In this document: positions 1 through 8,442 of the stretch, piece by piece | How positions within the stretch are numbered: position 1 is the first letter of the stretch | Layout of the letters: each line of letters starts with the position of its first letter | NCBI RefSeq assembly: GCF_003046545.1 | Contig: NZ_QAAA01000001.1 | Location: forward strand, 186,001-250,000 | DNA length: 64,000 nucleotides | Direction of reading: 5' to 3' | Origin: Rhodovulum imhoffii | GTDB lineage: Bacteria > Pseudomonadota > Alphaproteobacteria > Rhodobacterales > Rhodobacteraceae | Made by a program: the position numbers and the translations under genes | The notes under the pieces: model-generated | Seen by the model: the letters and a program-made list of their open reading frames with translations, nothing else | What the model was told of the DNA's origin: nothing | Database searches by the model: none

Positions 1-559
1 CGACATCACCGATCTTGTCGCCTTCCAGTTTGACGTCGCTGTTGATGTCGATCCAGCGTACGTCGGCCCGGAAGGCCCCGGTGTCGCTGACCGCGTAATC
101 AAAGCCGGCATGCAGTGCCAGGCCCCAGGAATCGTCGATCGACAGATCGCCCAAGGGCGAGTCTTCCTCGAAGAAAGTGGTGTAGTTGATCCCCGCGCCA
201 AGGAACGGCGTGAAGGCGGATGCGTTGGCGAAGTGGTACTGGAGCGACACCGTCGGCGGCAGGTGCTTGGTCGAAGCCGCCTCGACTCCACCCAGCTTGA
301 TGTCATGTTCGAAGGGCAGAGCCCCCAGAACTTCGATGCCGATATTCTCACGTACGAAGTATTCAAACGTGATCGAGGGGCGCACGCTGTCCTGCACGTC
401 CGAGCGAAAACCCGCCAGATCGCCGTTGTCGGATTTCGGCATGACGCCGATCAGACCGATCCCAAGGGTGAAATCGCCTGCGGATTGTGCCTGTGCCATC
501 GGTGCGAGGGCGAGTGCCGAAGCAAGAGCTGCAGCGGTGAGTGTGATTGTATTTGGCAT
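1..559 (-). CDS. ompW: OmpW family outer membrane protein (partial, 3' end outside window)
   Basis: The reading frame runs leftward from an ATG at 559 and is still open at base 1, so only the first 186 residues are seen. It begins with a signal peptide (basic start, Ala/Leu-rich core, ending in an AQA-type cleavage site near residue 25). Next come a beta-strand-like stretch (FTLGIGLIGVMP), a region resembling the EYF-x-ENIG-x-EV motif of OmpW, LPPTVSLQYHF, and FTPFLGAGINYTTFF. These are typical OmpW/AlkL landmarks. OmpW proteins form small eight-stranded outer-membrane barrels thought to pass small hydrophobic molecules. A purine-rich AGGAA-type ribosome site lies just upstream. It is divergent from mccB, and a possible FNR-type site lies between them. 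The family call is confident; the substrate is unknown. Confidence 0.88.
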   Translation of the reverse strand, partial: MPNTITLTAAALASALALAPMAQAQSAGDFTLGIGLIGVMPKSDNGDLAGFRSDVQDSVRPSITFEYFVRENIGIEVLGALPFEHDIKLGGVEAASTKHLPPTVSLQYHFANASAFTPFLGAGINYTTFFEEDSPLGDLSIDDSWGLALHAGFDYAVSDTGAFRADVRWIDINSDVKLEGDKIGDV

Positions 560-617
560 GTTCCGTCCATTCCTTTGCGAACGGAGCACACAGGCGCATG
601 CCGAGGTGTACCGCAGT

Positions 618-631
618 ATGATCTGCGTCAA
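618..631. promoter_or_regulatory. candidate FNR/FnrL-type operator in the ompW-mccB divergent region
   Basis: On the minus strand the sequence reads TTGAC-GCAG-ATCAT, a near match to the FNR consensus TTGAT-N4-ATCAA with one mismatch in each half. It is centred about 66 bases upstream of the ompW start codon. Control of ompW by oxygen through FNR is known in enterobacteria, and FnrL is the Rhodobacterales counterpart. Whether a regulator binds here is inference. No convincing -10 element was recognised next to it. Confidence 0.4.
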
Positions 632-711
632 GTTTGTAAAAATTCCTGTTCTAAAAATAATCGATCGTCGCAGACAGATCACAGCAGGGCTGTGACCAAG
701 GGGGACAACCG

Positions 712-2316
712 ATGAAACTGACCAGTTCCGTGCTTGCGTCGTCCGAGGCTTTCGCCGCCAACCGGCAGGCGCACCTTGCCTCGCTGGAGACGATTCGGGC
801 GGCCGCTCAGGCTGCGGCCGCAGGCGGTGGCCCGCGTGCGCGCCAGCGTCATATCGACCGGGGCAAGATGTTGCCGCGTGACCGTATCGCCAACCTCCTG
901 GATTCGGGGTCACCGTTTCTGGAAATCGGTACGACGGCGGCGCATGGTCTGTACGATGGGGCAGCCCCTTGCGCGGGTGTGGTCGCCGGGGTGGGGCGGG
1001 TTCATGGCCAGGAAGTGATGGTCGTGTGCAACGACGCCACGGTAAAGGGCGGGACCTACTACCCGATGACGGTGAAAAAGCATCTGCGCGCACAGGAAAT
1101 CGCCGAGGAGTGTCACCTTCCCTGCATCTACCTGGTGGATTCCGGTGGCGCGAACCTGCCCAATCAAGATGAGGTTTTCCCGGATCGTGATCATTTCGGC
1201 CGCATCTTTTACAATCAGGCAAGAATGAGCGCGAAGGGCATTCCCCAGATTGCGGTTGTGATGGGGTCCTGCACGGCCGGCGGGGCTTATGTGCCTGCGA
1301 TGTCCGACGTAACCATCATCGTCAAGGAGCAGGGAACAATCTTTCTTGCCGGCCCGCCGCTGGTCAAGGCCGCCACGGGTGAGGTCGTCACGGCAGAGGA
1401 TCTCGGCGGCGGCGACGTTCATACGCGGCTGTCGGGTGTGGCCGATTACCTGGCTGAAGACGATGCCCACGCTCTTGCTCTGGCACGGCGGGCGGTGGCG
1501 CATTTTAACTGCACCCGCCCCGATACCGTGCGCTGGGAAAGACCGGAAGATCCGGCCTACGACCCGGAAGAAATCCTTGGTGTTGTCCCCGCCGATCTGC
1601 GGACGCCCTACGATATTCGAGAGGTTGTCGCACGCCTGGTCGATGGGTCGCGTTTCGATGAATTCAAGGCCCGCTTCGGGGAAACGCTCGTAACAGGGTT
1701 CGCACATGTCATGGGATGCCCTGTGGGGATCATCGCAAATAACGGCGTTTTGTTTTCCGAGGCGGCCCAGAAAGGTGCCCATTTCGTCGAGTTGTGCAGT
1801 CAGCGCAACATTCCCCTGGTTTTTCTGCAAAACATCACCGGATTTATGGTCGGGCGGAAATACGAAAACGAAGGCATTGCCCGCCACGGGGCCAAGATGG
1901 TGACGGCAGTGGCGACGACTTCGGTACCCAAAATCACGATGCTGGTGGGCGGATCCTTCGGGGCGGGAAACTACGGCATGGCCGGGCGTGCCTACCAGCC
2001 GCGGTTTCTGTGGAGCTGGCCCAACTCGCGGATCAGTGTGATGGGCGGGGAACAGGCGGCAGGTGTGCTGGCCACGGTCAAACGTGATGCGATCGAACGT
2101 GCGGGGGAAAGTTGGTCCGCCGAGGATGAGGCCGAATTCAAGCGCCCGACGATCGAGATGTTTGAGCGTCAGTCCCATCCGCTCTACGCTTCGGCGCGTT
2201 TGTGGGATGACGGCATCATTGACCCGCGCAAAAGCCGTGAGGTGCTGGCGCTGAGCTTGTCTGCGTCGTTGAACGCTCCGCTTGGTCCGACCCGGTTCGG
2301 CGTATTCAGAATGTAG
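712..2316 (+). CDS. mccB: methylcrotonyl-CoA carboxylase, carboxyltransferase (beta) subunit
   Basis: This 534-residue protein is a carboxyltransferase subunit of a biotin-dependent acyl-CoA carboxylase. It moves the carboxyl group from biotin to 3-methylcrotonyl-CoA in leucine degradation. The oxyanion-hole region [15 protein letters not shown] lies near residues 185-199 and [16 protein letters not shown] near residue 413, both typical of MccB. Length matches the family (about 535). Start ATG 712 is preceded by AAGGGGGA with six bases of spacing. mccA follows after a 124-base gap containing a palindromic repeat, and three more leucine-pathway genes follow in overlap. Propionyl-CoA carboxylase beta is the main alternative, but the neighbours (HMG-CoA lyase, hydratase) favour MCC. 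Confidence 0.93.
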   Translation: MKLTSSVLASSEAFAANRQAHLASLETIRAAAQAAAAGGGPRARQRHIDRGKMLPRDRIANLLDSGSPFLEIGTTAAHGLYDGAAPCAGVVAGVGRVHGQEVMVVCNDATVKGGTYYPMTVKKHLRAQEIAEECHLPCIYLVDSGGANLPNQDEVFPDRDHFGRIFYNQARMSAKGIPQIAVVMGSCTAGGAYVPAMSDVTIIVKEQGTIFLAGPPLVKAATGEVVTAEDLGGGDVHTRLSGVADYLAEDDAHALALARRAVAHFNCTRPDTVRWERPEDPAYDPEEILGVVPADLRTPYDIREVVARLVDGSRFDEFKARFGETLVTGFAHVMGCPVGIIANNGVLFSEAAQKGAHFVELCSQRNIPLVFLQNITGFMVGRKYENEGIARHGAKMVTAVATTSVPKITMLVGGSFGAGNYGMAGRAYQPRFLWSWPNSRISVMGGEQAAGVLATVKRDAIERAGESWSAEDEAEFKRPTIEMFERQSHPLYASARLWDDGIIDPRKSREVLALSLSASLNAPLGPTRFGVFRM

Positions 2317-2334
2317 TCAATGCGCCTTCGGCGA

Positions 2335-2408
2335 GGATATTTGGACCAAAGCAAAACCAATTGCTTTGGCGAAATATCCCTGGGGGTGCGGGGGCAAGCA
2401 GCCCCCGC
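2335..2408 (+). repeat. composite palindromic repeat, copy 1
   Basis: Arm GGATATTTGGACCAAAGCAA (2335-2354) is followed by a 6-base loop and the inverted arm TTGCTTTGGCGAAATATCC (2361-2379). A second, GC-rich hairpin follows, GCGGGGGC-AAGCA-GCCCCCGC (2388-2408). The same AT-rich arms beside a G/C hairpin recur at 28187-28285 in the opposite orientation. It lies between mccB and mccA within one operon, so it would be transcribed and could fold as tandem hairpins. Function is unknown; the look is that of a dispersed intergenic element. Confidence 0.85.
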
Positions 2409-2440
2409 CTTCGCCGAAAGCAAAAGCAAAGGTGGCAAGG

Positions 2441-4381
2441 ATGTTTCGCAAGATTCTCATCGCAAACCGGGGCGAGATCGCCTGCAGGGTAATCGAGACG
2501 GCCCGGTCCATGGGGGTGGCTACGGTTGCCGTCTATTCCGAGGCGGATTCCGCGGCACGCCATGTGGCGTTGGCGGACGAAGCGGTGTTGATCGGGCCGC
2601 CACAGCCGGCCCAGAGTTATCTGCGGGGGGAGTTGATCATCGAGGCGGCTTGTGCCACCGGGGCTGAAGCGATCCACCCGGGTTATGGGTTCCTTTCGGA
2701 GAATCCCGATTTCGTCGAAGCGATCGAGGCGGCTGGTCTGACTTTCATCGGTCCTTCGGCGGCGGCAATCCGGGCGATGGGGCTGAAGGATGCAGCCAAG
2801 GCGCTGATGGAAAAAGCCGGCGTTCCCGTGGTGCCGGGCTATCATGGCGACAATCAAAAGCCGGAGCATCTTGCCTCTGCAGCGGATGCGATTGGATACC
2901 CTGTTCTCATCAAGGCCATCGCCGGCGGCGGAGGAAAGGGGATGCGCAAGGTGGACCGTCCGGAAGAGTTTGCTGCCGCCTTGCAAAGTGCCCGCGCCGA
3001 AGCTCGTACTGCCTTTGGAAATGATGCGGTTCTGATTGAAAAATATGTCGAGAAGCCTCGACATATCGAGGTGCAGGTATTTGGTGACGGTACAAATGCT
3101 GTACACTTGTATGAGCGGGATTGTTCCCTTCAGCGACGCCATCAGAAAGTGATTGAGGAAGCCCCCGCGCCGGGCATGACCCCGGAGGTTCGCATGGCAA
3201 TGGGCGAGGCTGCTGTGCGGGCAGCGAAGGCCATTGGCTACAGGGGCGCGGGCACGGTGGAGTTCATCGTAGACGGGACCCATGGATTGCGCCCTGACGG
3301 ATATTGGTTCATGGAGATGAACACCCGGCTCCAGGTCGAACATCCGGTGACCGAAGCTGTGACCGGGCTTGACCTTGTGGAGTGGCAGTTGCGTATCGCG
3401 GCCGGGGAGGGATTGCCCTTGCGGCAGGATCAGATTCCCTTGAACGGCCATGCCTTTGAAGCGCGTCTTTATGCCGAGGACGTCCCGGCCGGGTTCCTGC
3501 CGGCCACCGGAACGTTGGCACGTCTTTTCTTTCCTGAGGGTGTACGAGCAGATACCGGGGTGCGCTCGGGCGACACCATCACGCCGTTCTACGATCCGAT
3601 GATCGCCAAGATCGTCACCCACGGGCCAACACGTTCGGTGGCCCTTGCGCGCATGACGGGGGCATTGGCAAAGACACAGGTTGCGGGGACGGTTACAAAC
3701 CTTTCCTTCCTTGGGGCTCTGACGGTGCATGAAGGGTTTGTCGCGGGCGATGTCGATACCGGGTTGATCGAGCGCGACCTTGAGGCCCTGAGCGTCGAGA
3801 CCGTCCCGCCCCCTTCGATCATCAGCCTGGCCGCGCTTTCGGGCGCAGGGCTGGATGGCCCGGCGCGCCCGATGCAGGGGTTCGCGCTTTGGGCGCCGCT
3901 GGCATTCCGTATGACGCTGGAAGGGCCGGGTGGCCCCTACGATGTTCGCGTTGAGGTGCTTGGCCCGGATCGGGCCGAAGTGACGCTGGGTGAAGTCACG
4001 CATCACTGTGATCGTCGCCATGGGTTCTGGTGCGTCGATGGGGTGAAGACAGGTGCACAGCTTATGCTTGAGGGGCAGACGGTGACCGTGTTTGCAGGGC
4101 GCACCTGGTCCTTCAGTGTGGTGGATCCGCTGGCATGCGACGCGGCGGGTGCGGGCGGCGGCAACCTGATCGAGGCCCCGATGCCCGGCCTGCTGACGGC
4201 GGTCATGGTTGCAGCCGGGGCCGAAGTGGCGGCCGGCCAGCCGTTGGCGGTTCTGGAGGCGATGAAGATGGAACACACCCTGACGGCCCCCCGGGACGGG
4301 ATGGTGGCCGAGATTCTGGCTGCCCCCGGCGCGCAGGTGGACCATGGTGCGGCGCTGATCCGGCTGGAGGAAGAGACATGA
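2441..4381 (+). CDS. mccA: methylcrotonyl-CoA carboxylase, biotin carboxylase/carrier (alpha) subunit
   Basis: The 646-residue protein carboxylates its own biotin using ATP and bicarbonate, then passes CO2 to MccB. The N-terminal biotin carboxylase begins with FRKILIANRGEIACR. The ATP-grasp loop GGGGKGMR lies near residue 163 and MNTRLQVEHPVTE marks the catalytic core. The C-terminal biotinyl domain contains EAMKMEH with the biotinylated Lys at residue 609, 37 residues from the end as expected. I chose ATG 2441 because the canonical N-terminus starts there; the longer open frame back to 2282 runs through the palindromic repeat and mccB. BirA, which would biotinylate it, is encoded at 23409. 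The stop overlaps the next start as ATGA. Confidence 0.94.
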   Translation: MFRKILIANRGEIACRVIETARSMGVATVAVYSEADSAARHVALADEAVLIGPPQPAQSYLRGELIIEAACATGAEAIHPGYGFLSENPDFVEAIEAAGLTFIGPSAAAIRAMGLKDAAKALMEKAGVPVVPGYHGDNQKPEHLASAADAIGYPVLIKAIAGGGGKGMRKVDRPEEFAAALQSARAEARTAFGNDAVLIEKYVEKPRHIEVQVFGDGTNAVHLYERDCSLQRRHQKVIEEAPAPGMTPEVRMAMGEAAVRAAKAIGYRGAGTVEFIVDGTHGLRPDGYWFMEMNTRLQVEHPVTEAVTGLDLVEWQLRIAAGEGLPLRQDQIPLNGHAFEARLYAEDVPAGFLPATGTLARLFFPEGVRADTGVRSGDTITPFYDPMIAKIVTHGPTRSVALARMTGALAKTQVAGTVTNLSFLGALTVHEGFVAGDVDTGLIERDLEALSVETVPPPSIISLAALSGAGLDGPARPMQGFALWAPLAFRMTLEGPGGPYDVRVEVLGPDRAEVTLGEVTHHCDRRHGFWCVDGVKTGAQLMLEGQTVTVFAGRTWSFSVVDPLACDAAGAGGGNLIEAPMPGLLTAVMVAAGAEVAAGQPLAVLEAMKMEHTLTAPRDGMVAEILAAPGAQVDHGAALIRLEEET

Positions 4382-5028
4382 TCCGGCTGCATCACTGTGC
4401 GCAGGCACGTTCATTCCGTACGCTGTGGCTCTTGCACGAGATGGGGGTGCCGTTCGAACTTGTGCGCCATTCATTCCTCGACAAGTCCCTGCGGGGGGCG
4501 GAGTATCTGGCGCTTTCACCGGCCGGGCGGGTGCCTGCGCTGGAAATCGACGGGCAGGTGTTGTTCGAGTCGGGTGCGATTACCGAGTATCTCGTGGAAA
4601 CGCGCCCTGCCTGCGGTCTTGGTCGCGCACCGAACCACCCGGAGCGTGCGGCATGGCTGGAGTGGCTGCATTTCGCGGAAACCATCGGTCAGCACCTGGC
4701 CAACCTGACACAGCATCACATCGTCTTGCGGGAGGGCTGGATGCGCAGCCCGACGGTGATGCGGCTGGAGGCAAAGCGCCTGGAGCGGACGCTGGGGGTG
4801 ATCGAGGCCGCTGTCGGAGATGGATTCCTGTTGTCTTCGGGGTTTTCGGCCGTGGATGTGAATGTTGGCTACGGCCTGCGCGTGGCACGCCGTTTCGTGC
4901 CGCCCACGCCGGCACTTTCGGCCTATTACGACCGGTTGGCCGCGCGTCCGGCTTTCAGGGCCGCCGAAACACAGGATGGTCCGCCCGAGCTTTACAAACA
5001 GGAATTTTATGAGGCTCCGGATGACTGA
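4378..5028 (+). CDS. glutathione S-transferase family protein
   Basis: The predicted protein of 216 residues has a thioredoxin-fold N-terminal half. It includes RSFRTLWLLHEMGVPFELV and the LSPAGRVPALEIDGQVLFES segment, whose cis-Pro (VPAL) and Glu-Ser (FES) motifs contact glutathione in GSTs. A helical C-terminal domain follows. The start is the ATG at 4378 overlapping the mccA stop as ATGA. The 3' end overlaps the HMG-CoA lyase start by 8 bases. This tight packing within the leucine operon suggests co-expression. The substrate is not predictable; a role in handling reactive acyl-CoA or aldehyde by-products is only a guess. A start further upstream is impossible because it would lie inside mccA in another frame. 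Confidence 0.85.
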   Translation: MIRLHHCAQARSFRTLWLLHEMGVPFELVRHSFLDKSLRGAEYLALSPAGRVPALEIDGQVLFESGAITEYLVETRPACGLGRAPNHPERAAWLEWLHFAETIGQHLANLTQHHIVLREGWMRSPTVMRLEAKRLERTLGVIEAAVGDGFLLSSGFSAVDVNVGYGLRVARRFVPPTPALSAYYDRLAARPAFRAAETQDGPPELYKQEFYEAPDD

Positions 5029-5884
5029 AAAGGTGGAAATCTTCGAGGTCGGTCCCCGTGACGGGCTTCAGAACGAAAAGCGTCCGATTCCGACGGCACA
5101 CAAGGTTGCCTTGATCGACTTGCTCAGCCGCGCAGGGTTCCACCGGATCGAGGCGGGAAGTTTCGTCAGCCCGAAATGGGTGCCGCAGATGGCCGACAGC
5201 AGCGATGTCATGGGTGCGATCACCCGGGTACCTGCTGTGCGCTATGCCGCGCTGACCCCGAATCTGACGGGGTATCGCCGGGCGCGCGCCGCCGGGGTCG
5301 ACGAGGTGGCGATTTTCGGCGCCGCCTCCGAAGGGTTCAGCAGGGCGAACATCAACGCGACCATTGCCGAGAGCCTTGAGCGATTTACCCCCGTTGCCGA
5401 GGCCGCGCGGGCCGATGGGCTGCCGGTGCGGGGGTATATCTCTTGTGTGACCGACTGCCCGTATGACGGCCCCACGCCCCCCGCGAAGGTGGCCGCAGTG
5501 GCCGGGCGCCTGATGGATCTGGGATGTTACGAGATCAGTCTTGGCGACACGATCGGGCAGGGACGGCCGGACACCATAGGCGCGATGTTGCGGGCGGTGT
5601 TGCGGGAGGTCCCGGCGGACAGGCTGGCCGGGCACTACCATGATACCGCCGGGCGCGCGCTGGAAAACATCGAAACCTCTCTGGAGATGGGCCTGCGCGT
5701 GTTCGACGCTGCCGTTGGGGGGCTGGGCGGTTGTCCCTACGCCAAGGGCGCAACGGGGAACGTGGCCACGGAGACGGTGGCCGACCGGCTGGCCGTGCTG
5801 GGGTACGATACCGGGCTGGACAGGGATATCCTTGAACTGGCGGCCCAAATGGCGCGTGACATGCGAGGAGGAGGACGCGAATGA
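5021..5884 (+). CDS. hydroxymethylglutaryl-CoA lyase
   Basis: A 287-residue TIM-barrel lyase of the HMGL family. It cleaves 3-hydroxy-3-methylglutaryl-CoA to acetoacetate and acetyl-CoA, the last step of leucine breakdown. Visible signatures are VGPRDGLQNE near residue 8 (catalytic Arg-Asp), the SPKWVPQM segment, the metal-site HYHDTAG, and the GGLGGCPYAKGATGN loop carrying the catalytic Cys. ATG 5021 is preferred over ATG 5009 because GAGG at 5011 is spaced suitably from 5021. The stop overlaps the hydratase start (ATGA at 5881). Confidence 0.94.
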   Translation: MTEKVEIFEVGPRDGLQNEKRPIPTAHKVALIDLLSRAGFHRIEAGSFVSPKWVPQMADSSDVMGAITRVPAVRYAALTPNLTGYRRARAAGVDEVAIFGAASEGFSRANINATIAESLERFTPVAEAARADGLPVRGYISCVTDCPYDGPTPPAKVAAVAGRLMDLGCYEISLGDTIGQGRPDTIGAMLRAVLREVPADRLAGHYHDTAGRALENIETSLEMGLRVFDAAVGGLGGCPYAKGATGNVATETVADRLAVLGYDTGLDRDILELAAQMARDMRGGGRE

Positions 5885-6663
5885 CCGAAGTTCTGACCAT
5901 CGGGGTCGACGTCCGCGGCGTTGCGACCCTGACCCTGAAACGCCCGGAGAAGCATAATGCCCTGTCGGCGGATCTGATTGCCGCGCTTCATGAGGCCGCA
6001 CTTTCCCTTGGTGCCGACCCCGCCGTGCGGGTCGTCGTGCTGACCGGCGCGGGGGAGAGTTTTTGCGCCGGGGGCGATCTTGGGTGGATGCGCGCCCAGA
6101 TCGCGGCGGACGGTCCGATCCGCGCCACCGAGGCGCGCAAGCTGGCGATGATGCTCAATGCACTCAACACGATGCCCAGACCGCTGATTGGGCGGGTGCA
6201 GGGGCAGGCGTTTGGCGGCGGCATTGGTCTGATGGCAGTGTGCGATGTGGCAATTGGCGTGCAGGGGGCCAGGTTCGGCCTGACCGAAACCCGGCTGGGG
6301 CTGATCCCGGCAACGATCGGCCCTTACGTTGCCGCCCGCATGGGCGAGGCTCGTGCGCGGCGGATTTTCATGTCGGCGCGTCGGTTCGGGGCAGAAGAAG
6401 CGGTAAGGCTGGATCTTTTGGCCCGCGCGGTGCCCCCCGAAGACATCGACGCCGCTGTGGAGGCGGAAGTCACGCCGTATCTTGCCTGTGCGCCCGGCGC
6501 GGTGGGGCGGGCCAAGTCGCTTTTGCGCCGTCTTGGGCCACCGATCGCGCAGGCCGAGATCGAGGACAGTATCTCCGCCCTGGTCGCCGCGTGGGAAGAC
6601 CCGGAAGCGGCAGAGGGAATCGGATCTTTCTTCGACCGGAGAAAACCCGCCTGGGCTGTGTAG
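5881..6663 (+). CDS. enoyl-CoA hydratase, probable methylglutaconyl-CoA hydratase
   Basis: This 260-residue crotonase-fold protein has the expected CoA and oxyanion segments: GAGESFCAGGDLGWM near residue 60, and GGGIGLMAVCDVAIG followed by FGLTETRLGLIP near residues 110-140 (catalytic Glu region). Last gene of the leucine operon, it would hydrate 3-methylglutaconyl-CoA to HMG-CoA, linking MCC to the lyase. The specific substrate is inferred from neighbours; the crotonase family alone is certain. An isovaleryl-CoA dehydrogenase, which normally accompanies these genes, is not in the window. A strong terminator follows. Confidence 0.88.
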   Translation: MTEVLTIGVDVRGVATLTLKRPEKHNALSADLIAALHEAALSLGADPAVRVVVLTGAGESFCAGGDLGWMRAQIAADGPIRATEARKLAMMLNALNTMPRPLIGRVQGQAFGGGIGLMAVCDVAIGVQGARFGLTETRLGLIPATIGPYVAARMGEARARRIFMSARRFGAEEAVRLDLLARAVPPEDIDAAVEAEVTPYLACAPGAVGRAKSLLRRLGPPIAQAEIEDSISALVAAWEDPEAAEGIGSFFDRRKPAWAV

Positions 6664-6717
6664 GGCGTGTGCTCCCCGCCTTTTTTCAAGAGACGTTTGC
6701 GTCACGAAACCGCGATG

Positions 6718-6744
6718 AAAAGCAGGGTCTTTGCCCTGCTTTTT
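6718..6744 (+). terminator. intrinsic terminator of the leucine-catabolism operon
   Basis: A perfect ten-base stem AAAAGCAGGG / CCCTGCTTTT with a six-base loop (TCTTTG) runs into a five-T tract. It lies 55 bases past the hydratase stop and ahead of the nuo promoter. This is the clearest terminator in the window. Confidence 0.9.
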
Positions 6745-6847
6745 CCATATATTCAAGGGTTGCGGCAATCGGGCTCATTTTCAATGCGCACCACTGTATA
6801 CATTTGCGAAAAGGCAGGGTAACAACGGGTCGCGCCGGGGTGGTTTG

Positions 6848-6876
6848 TTGACCGGTCTCCGGTGCGGGTTTAGATT
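6848..6876 (+). promoter_or_regulatory. candidate sigma70 promoter of the nuo operon
   Basis: TTGACC (6848-6853) and TAGATT (6871-6876) are separated by 17 bases, giving 5 of 6 and 4 of 6 matches to the -35 and -10 consensus. Transcription would start near 6883, leaving about a 43-base leader before the nuoA start at 6926. It lies in the only gap long enough to promote the operon. Not experimentally verified. Confidence 0.5.
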
Positions 6877-6925
6877 TCGCTGACCCTAAGCAAATGCCCT
6901 GCGCACGCCACGGAGGAACAGGCCC

Positions 6926-7291
6926 TTGGAAGACTTGGTGCGAGATTATCTCCCCGTACTCATCTTTTTCGCCATGGTGATCGGTCTGGGGCTGATCCTG
7001 ATCCTCTCGGCGGTGATCCTGGCCGTGCGCAACCCCGATCCCGAAAAGGTTTCCGCCTACGAATGCGGCTTCAATGCTTTCGACGATGCGCGCATGACCT
7101 TCGATGTACGGTTCTATCTCGTTGCGATCCTGTTCATCATTTTCGATCTCGAAATCGCGTTCCTGTTCCCCTGGGCGGTGTCATTCGGTCAGATCGGGAT
7201 GGTCGGTTTCTGGTCGATGATGGTCTTTCTCGGGGTTTTGACCGTCGGCTTTGCCTATGAATGGAAGAAAGGAGCCCTGGAATGGGATTGA
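6926..7291 (+). CDS. nuoA: NADH-quinone oxidoreductase subunit A
   Basis: A 121-residue membrane subunit of respiratory complex I with three predicted transmembrane helices (about residues 8-30, 63-85, 90-112). It has the conserved YECGF and [17 protein letters not shown] segments of NuoA/ND3; the Cys-bearing loop before helix 2 senses the active/deactive state in mitochondria. The start is a TTG at 6926, chosen because GGAGG (6912-6916) is correctly spaced and the encoded [11 protein letters not shown] matches the family's N-terminus. It overlaps nuoB by ten bases. Confidence 0.93.
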   Translation: MEDLVRDYLPVLIFFAMVIGLGLILILSAVILAVRNPDPEKVSAYECGFNAFDDARMTFDVRFYLVAILFIIFDLEIAFLFPWAVSFGQIGMVGFWSMMVFLGVLTVGFAYEWKKGALEWD

Positions 7292-7815
7292 GCACTTCCG
7301 TCAACACTGCCGGGGCCGACAAGGAGCATGCGGCCAAGGCGCTCAATGCCGAATTACAGGACAGGGGATTTCTCGTCACCTCGACGGCGGACATCATCAA
7401 CTGGGCGCGCACCGGTTCCTTGCACTGGATGACTTTTGGGCTGGCATGTTGCGCGGTGGAGATGATGCACAGCTCCATGCCCCGTTATGATCTTGAACGT
7501 TTCGGCACCGCCCCGCGCGCCACTCCGCGCCAATCCGACCTGATGATCGTGGCGGGCACGCTAACCAACAAGATGGCGCCCGCGCTGCGCAAGGTCTACG
7601 ACCAGATGCCGGAGCCGCGCTATGTGATTTCCATGGGGTCCTGTGCCAATGGCGGCGGCTATTACCATTACAGCTATTCTGTCGTGCGCGGCTGCGACCG
7701 GATCGTGCCCGTGGATGTGTATGTTCCCGGCTGCCCGCCGACCGCAGAGGCATTGCTTTATGGCATCCTCCAGTTGCAGCGCAAGATTCGCCGTACCGGC
7801 ACCATCGTGAGGTAA
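7282..7815 (+). CDS. nuoB: NADH-quinone oxidoreductase subunit B
   Basis: A 177-residue peripheral-arm subunit carrying the terminal iron-sulfur cluster N2 that reduces quinone. Ligand motifs are visible: the tandem Cys in [11 protein letters not shown] near residue 55, [10 protein letters not shown], and [10 protein letters not shown] 7282 is chosen because GGAG at 7271-7274 is suitably placed; an in-frame ATG at 7261 lies within nuoA. nuoC follows after three bases. Confidence 0.95.
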   Translation: MGLSTSVNTAGADKEHAAKALNAELQDRGFLVTSTADIINWARTGSLHWMTFGLACCAVEMMHSSMPRYDLERFGTAPRATPRQSDLMIVAGTLTNKMAPALRKVYDQMPEPRYVISMGSCANGGGYYHYSYSVVRGCDRIVPVDVYVPGCPPTAEALLYGILQLQRKIRRTGTIVR

Positions 7816-7818
7816 GAC

Positions 7819-8427
7819 ATGAGCGACGCCCTGAAAGAACTCGGCGCCCATATCGAGGCCCGCCGCCCGGATTGTGTTCTCTCCTACGAGGTGGCGCATG
7901 GGGAGTTGAACATCACCGTCGCGCCCAGCTCTGTCGTCGGCTTCACCGATTTTCTGCGCGCGGATGCGACCTGCCGGTTCTCATCGCTGGTGGACATCAC
8001 CGCGGTGGACTACCCTGACCGGGAAGAGCGTTTCGACGTGGTGTACCATTTCCTGTCGATGTATCAGAATCAGCGCATAAGGGTAAAAACGCCGGTGCGC
8101 GAAGGGGATATGGTCCCCTCGATCATTTCGGTGCACCCCTCTGCCAACTGGTTCGAACGCGAAGTCTTCGACATGTATGGTATTCTCTTTTCCGGCCACC
8201 CGGACCTGCGCCGCATTCTGACCGATTACGGCTTTCGCGGGCATCCGATGCGCAAGGACTTCCCGACAACGGGCTATACCGAGGTTCGTTATGACGAGGC
8301 CGAGAAGCGTGTCGTCTATGAGCCGGTGACCTTGGTCCAGGAATACCGGCAGTTCGATTTCATGTCGCCCTGGGAAGGGGCGGAATATATCCTGCCGGGG
8401 GATGAGCGGGCGAAAGACGACGCGTGA
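7819..8427 (+). CDS. nuoC: NADH-quinone oxidoreductase subunit C
   Basis: A 202-residue 30-kDa-type subunit of the complex I peripheral arm. The family signature [20 protein letters not shown] lies in the centre, followed by [20 protein letters not shown]. It is separate from NuoD, unlike the NuoCD fusion of enterobacteria. It helps shape the quinone-binding region with NuoB and NuoD and holds no cofactor. Confidence 0.95.
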   Translation: MSDALKELGAHIEARRPDCVLSYEVAHGELNITVAPSSVVGFTDFLRADATCRFSSLVDITAVDYPDREERFDVVYHFLSMYQNQRIRVKTPVREGDMVPSIISVHPSANWFEREVFDMYGILFSGHPDLRRILTDYGFRGHPMRKDFPTTGYTEVRYDEAEKRVVYEPVTLVQEYRQFDFMSPWEGAEYILPGDERAKDDA

Positions 8428-8442
8428 TGGTGAAGGTGTAAG

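Noticed and set aside
910-2178. 422-codon open frame on the minus strand
   Set aside because: It lies wholly opposite mccB, whose protein is clearly recognised; its own translation is His/Arg-rich with no domain, a typical shadow in GC-rich DNA.
2306-4519. 737-codon minus-strand frame
   Set aside because: Antisense to mccA; rich in Arg, His and Pro with no recognisable fold.
6664-6925. Small gene between the hydratase and nuoA
   Set aside because: Only a terminator and a promoter-like pair were found; open frames here are short and without a ribosome site.
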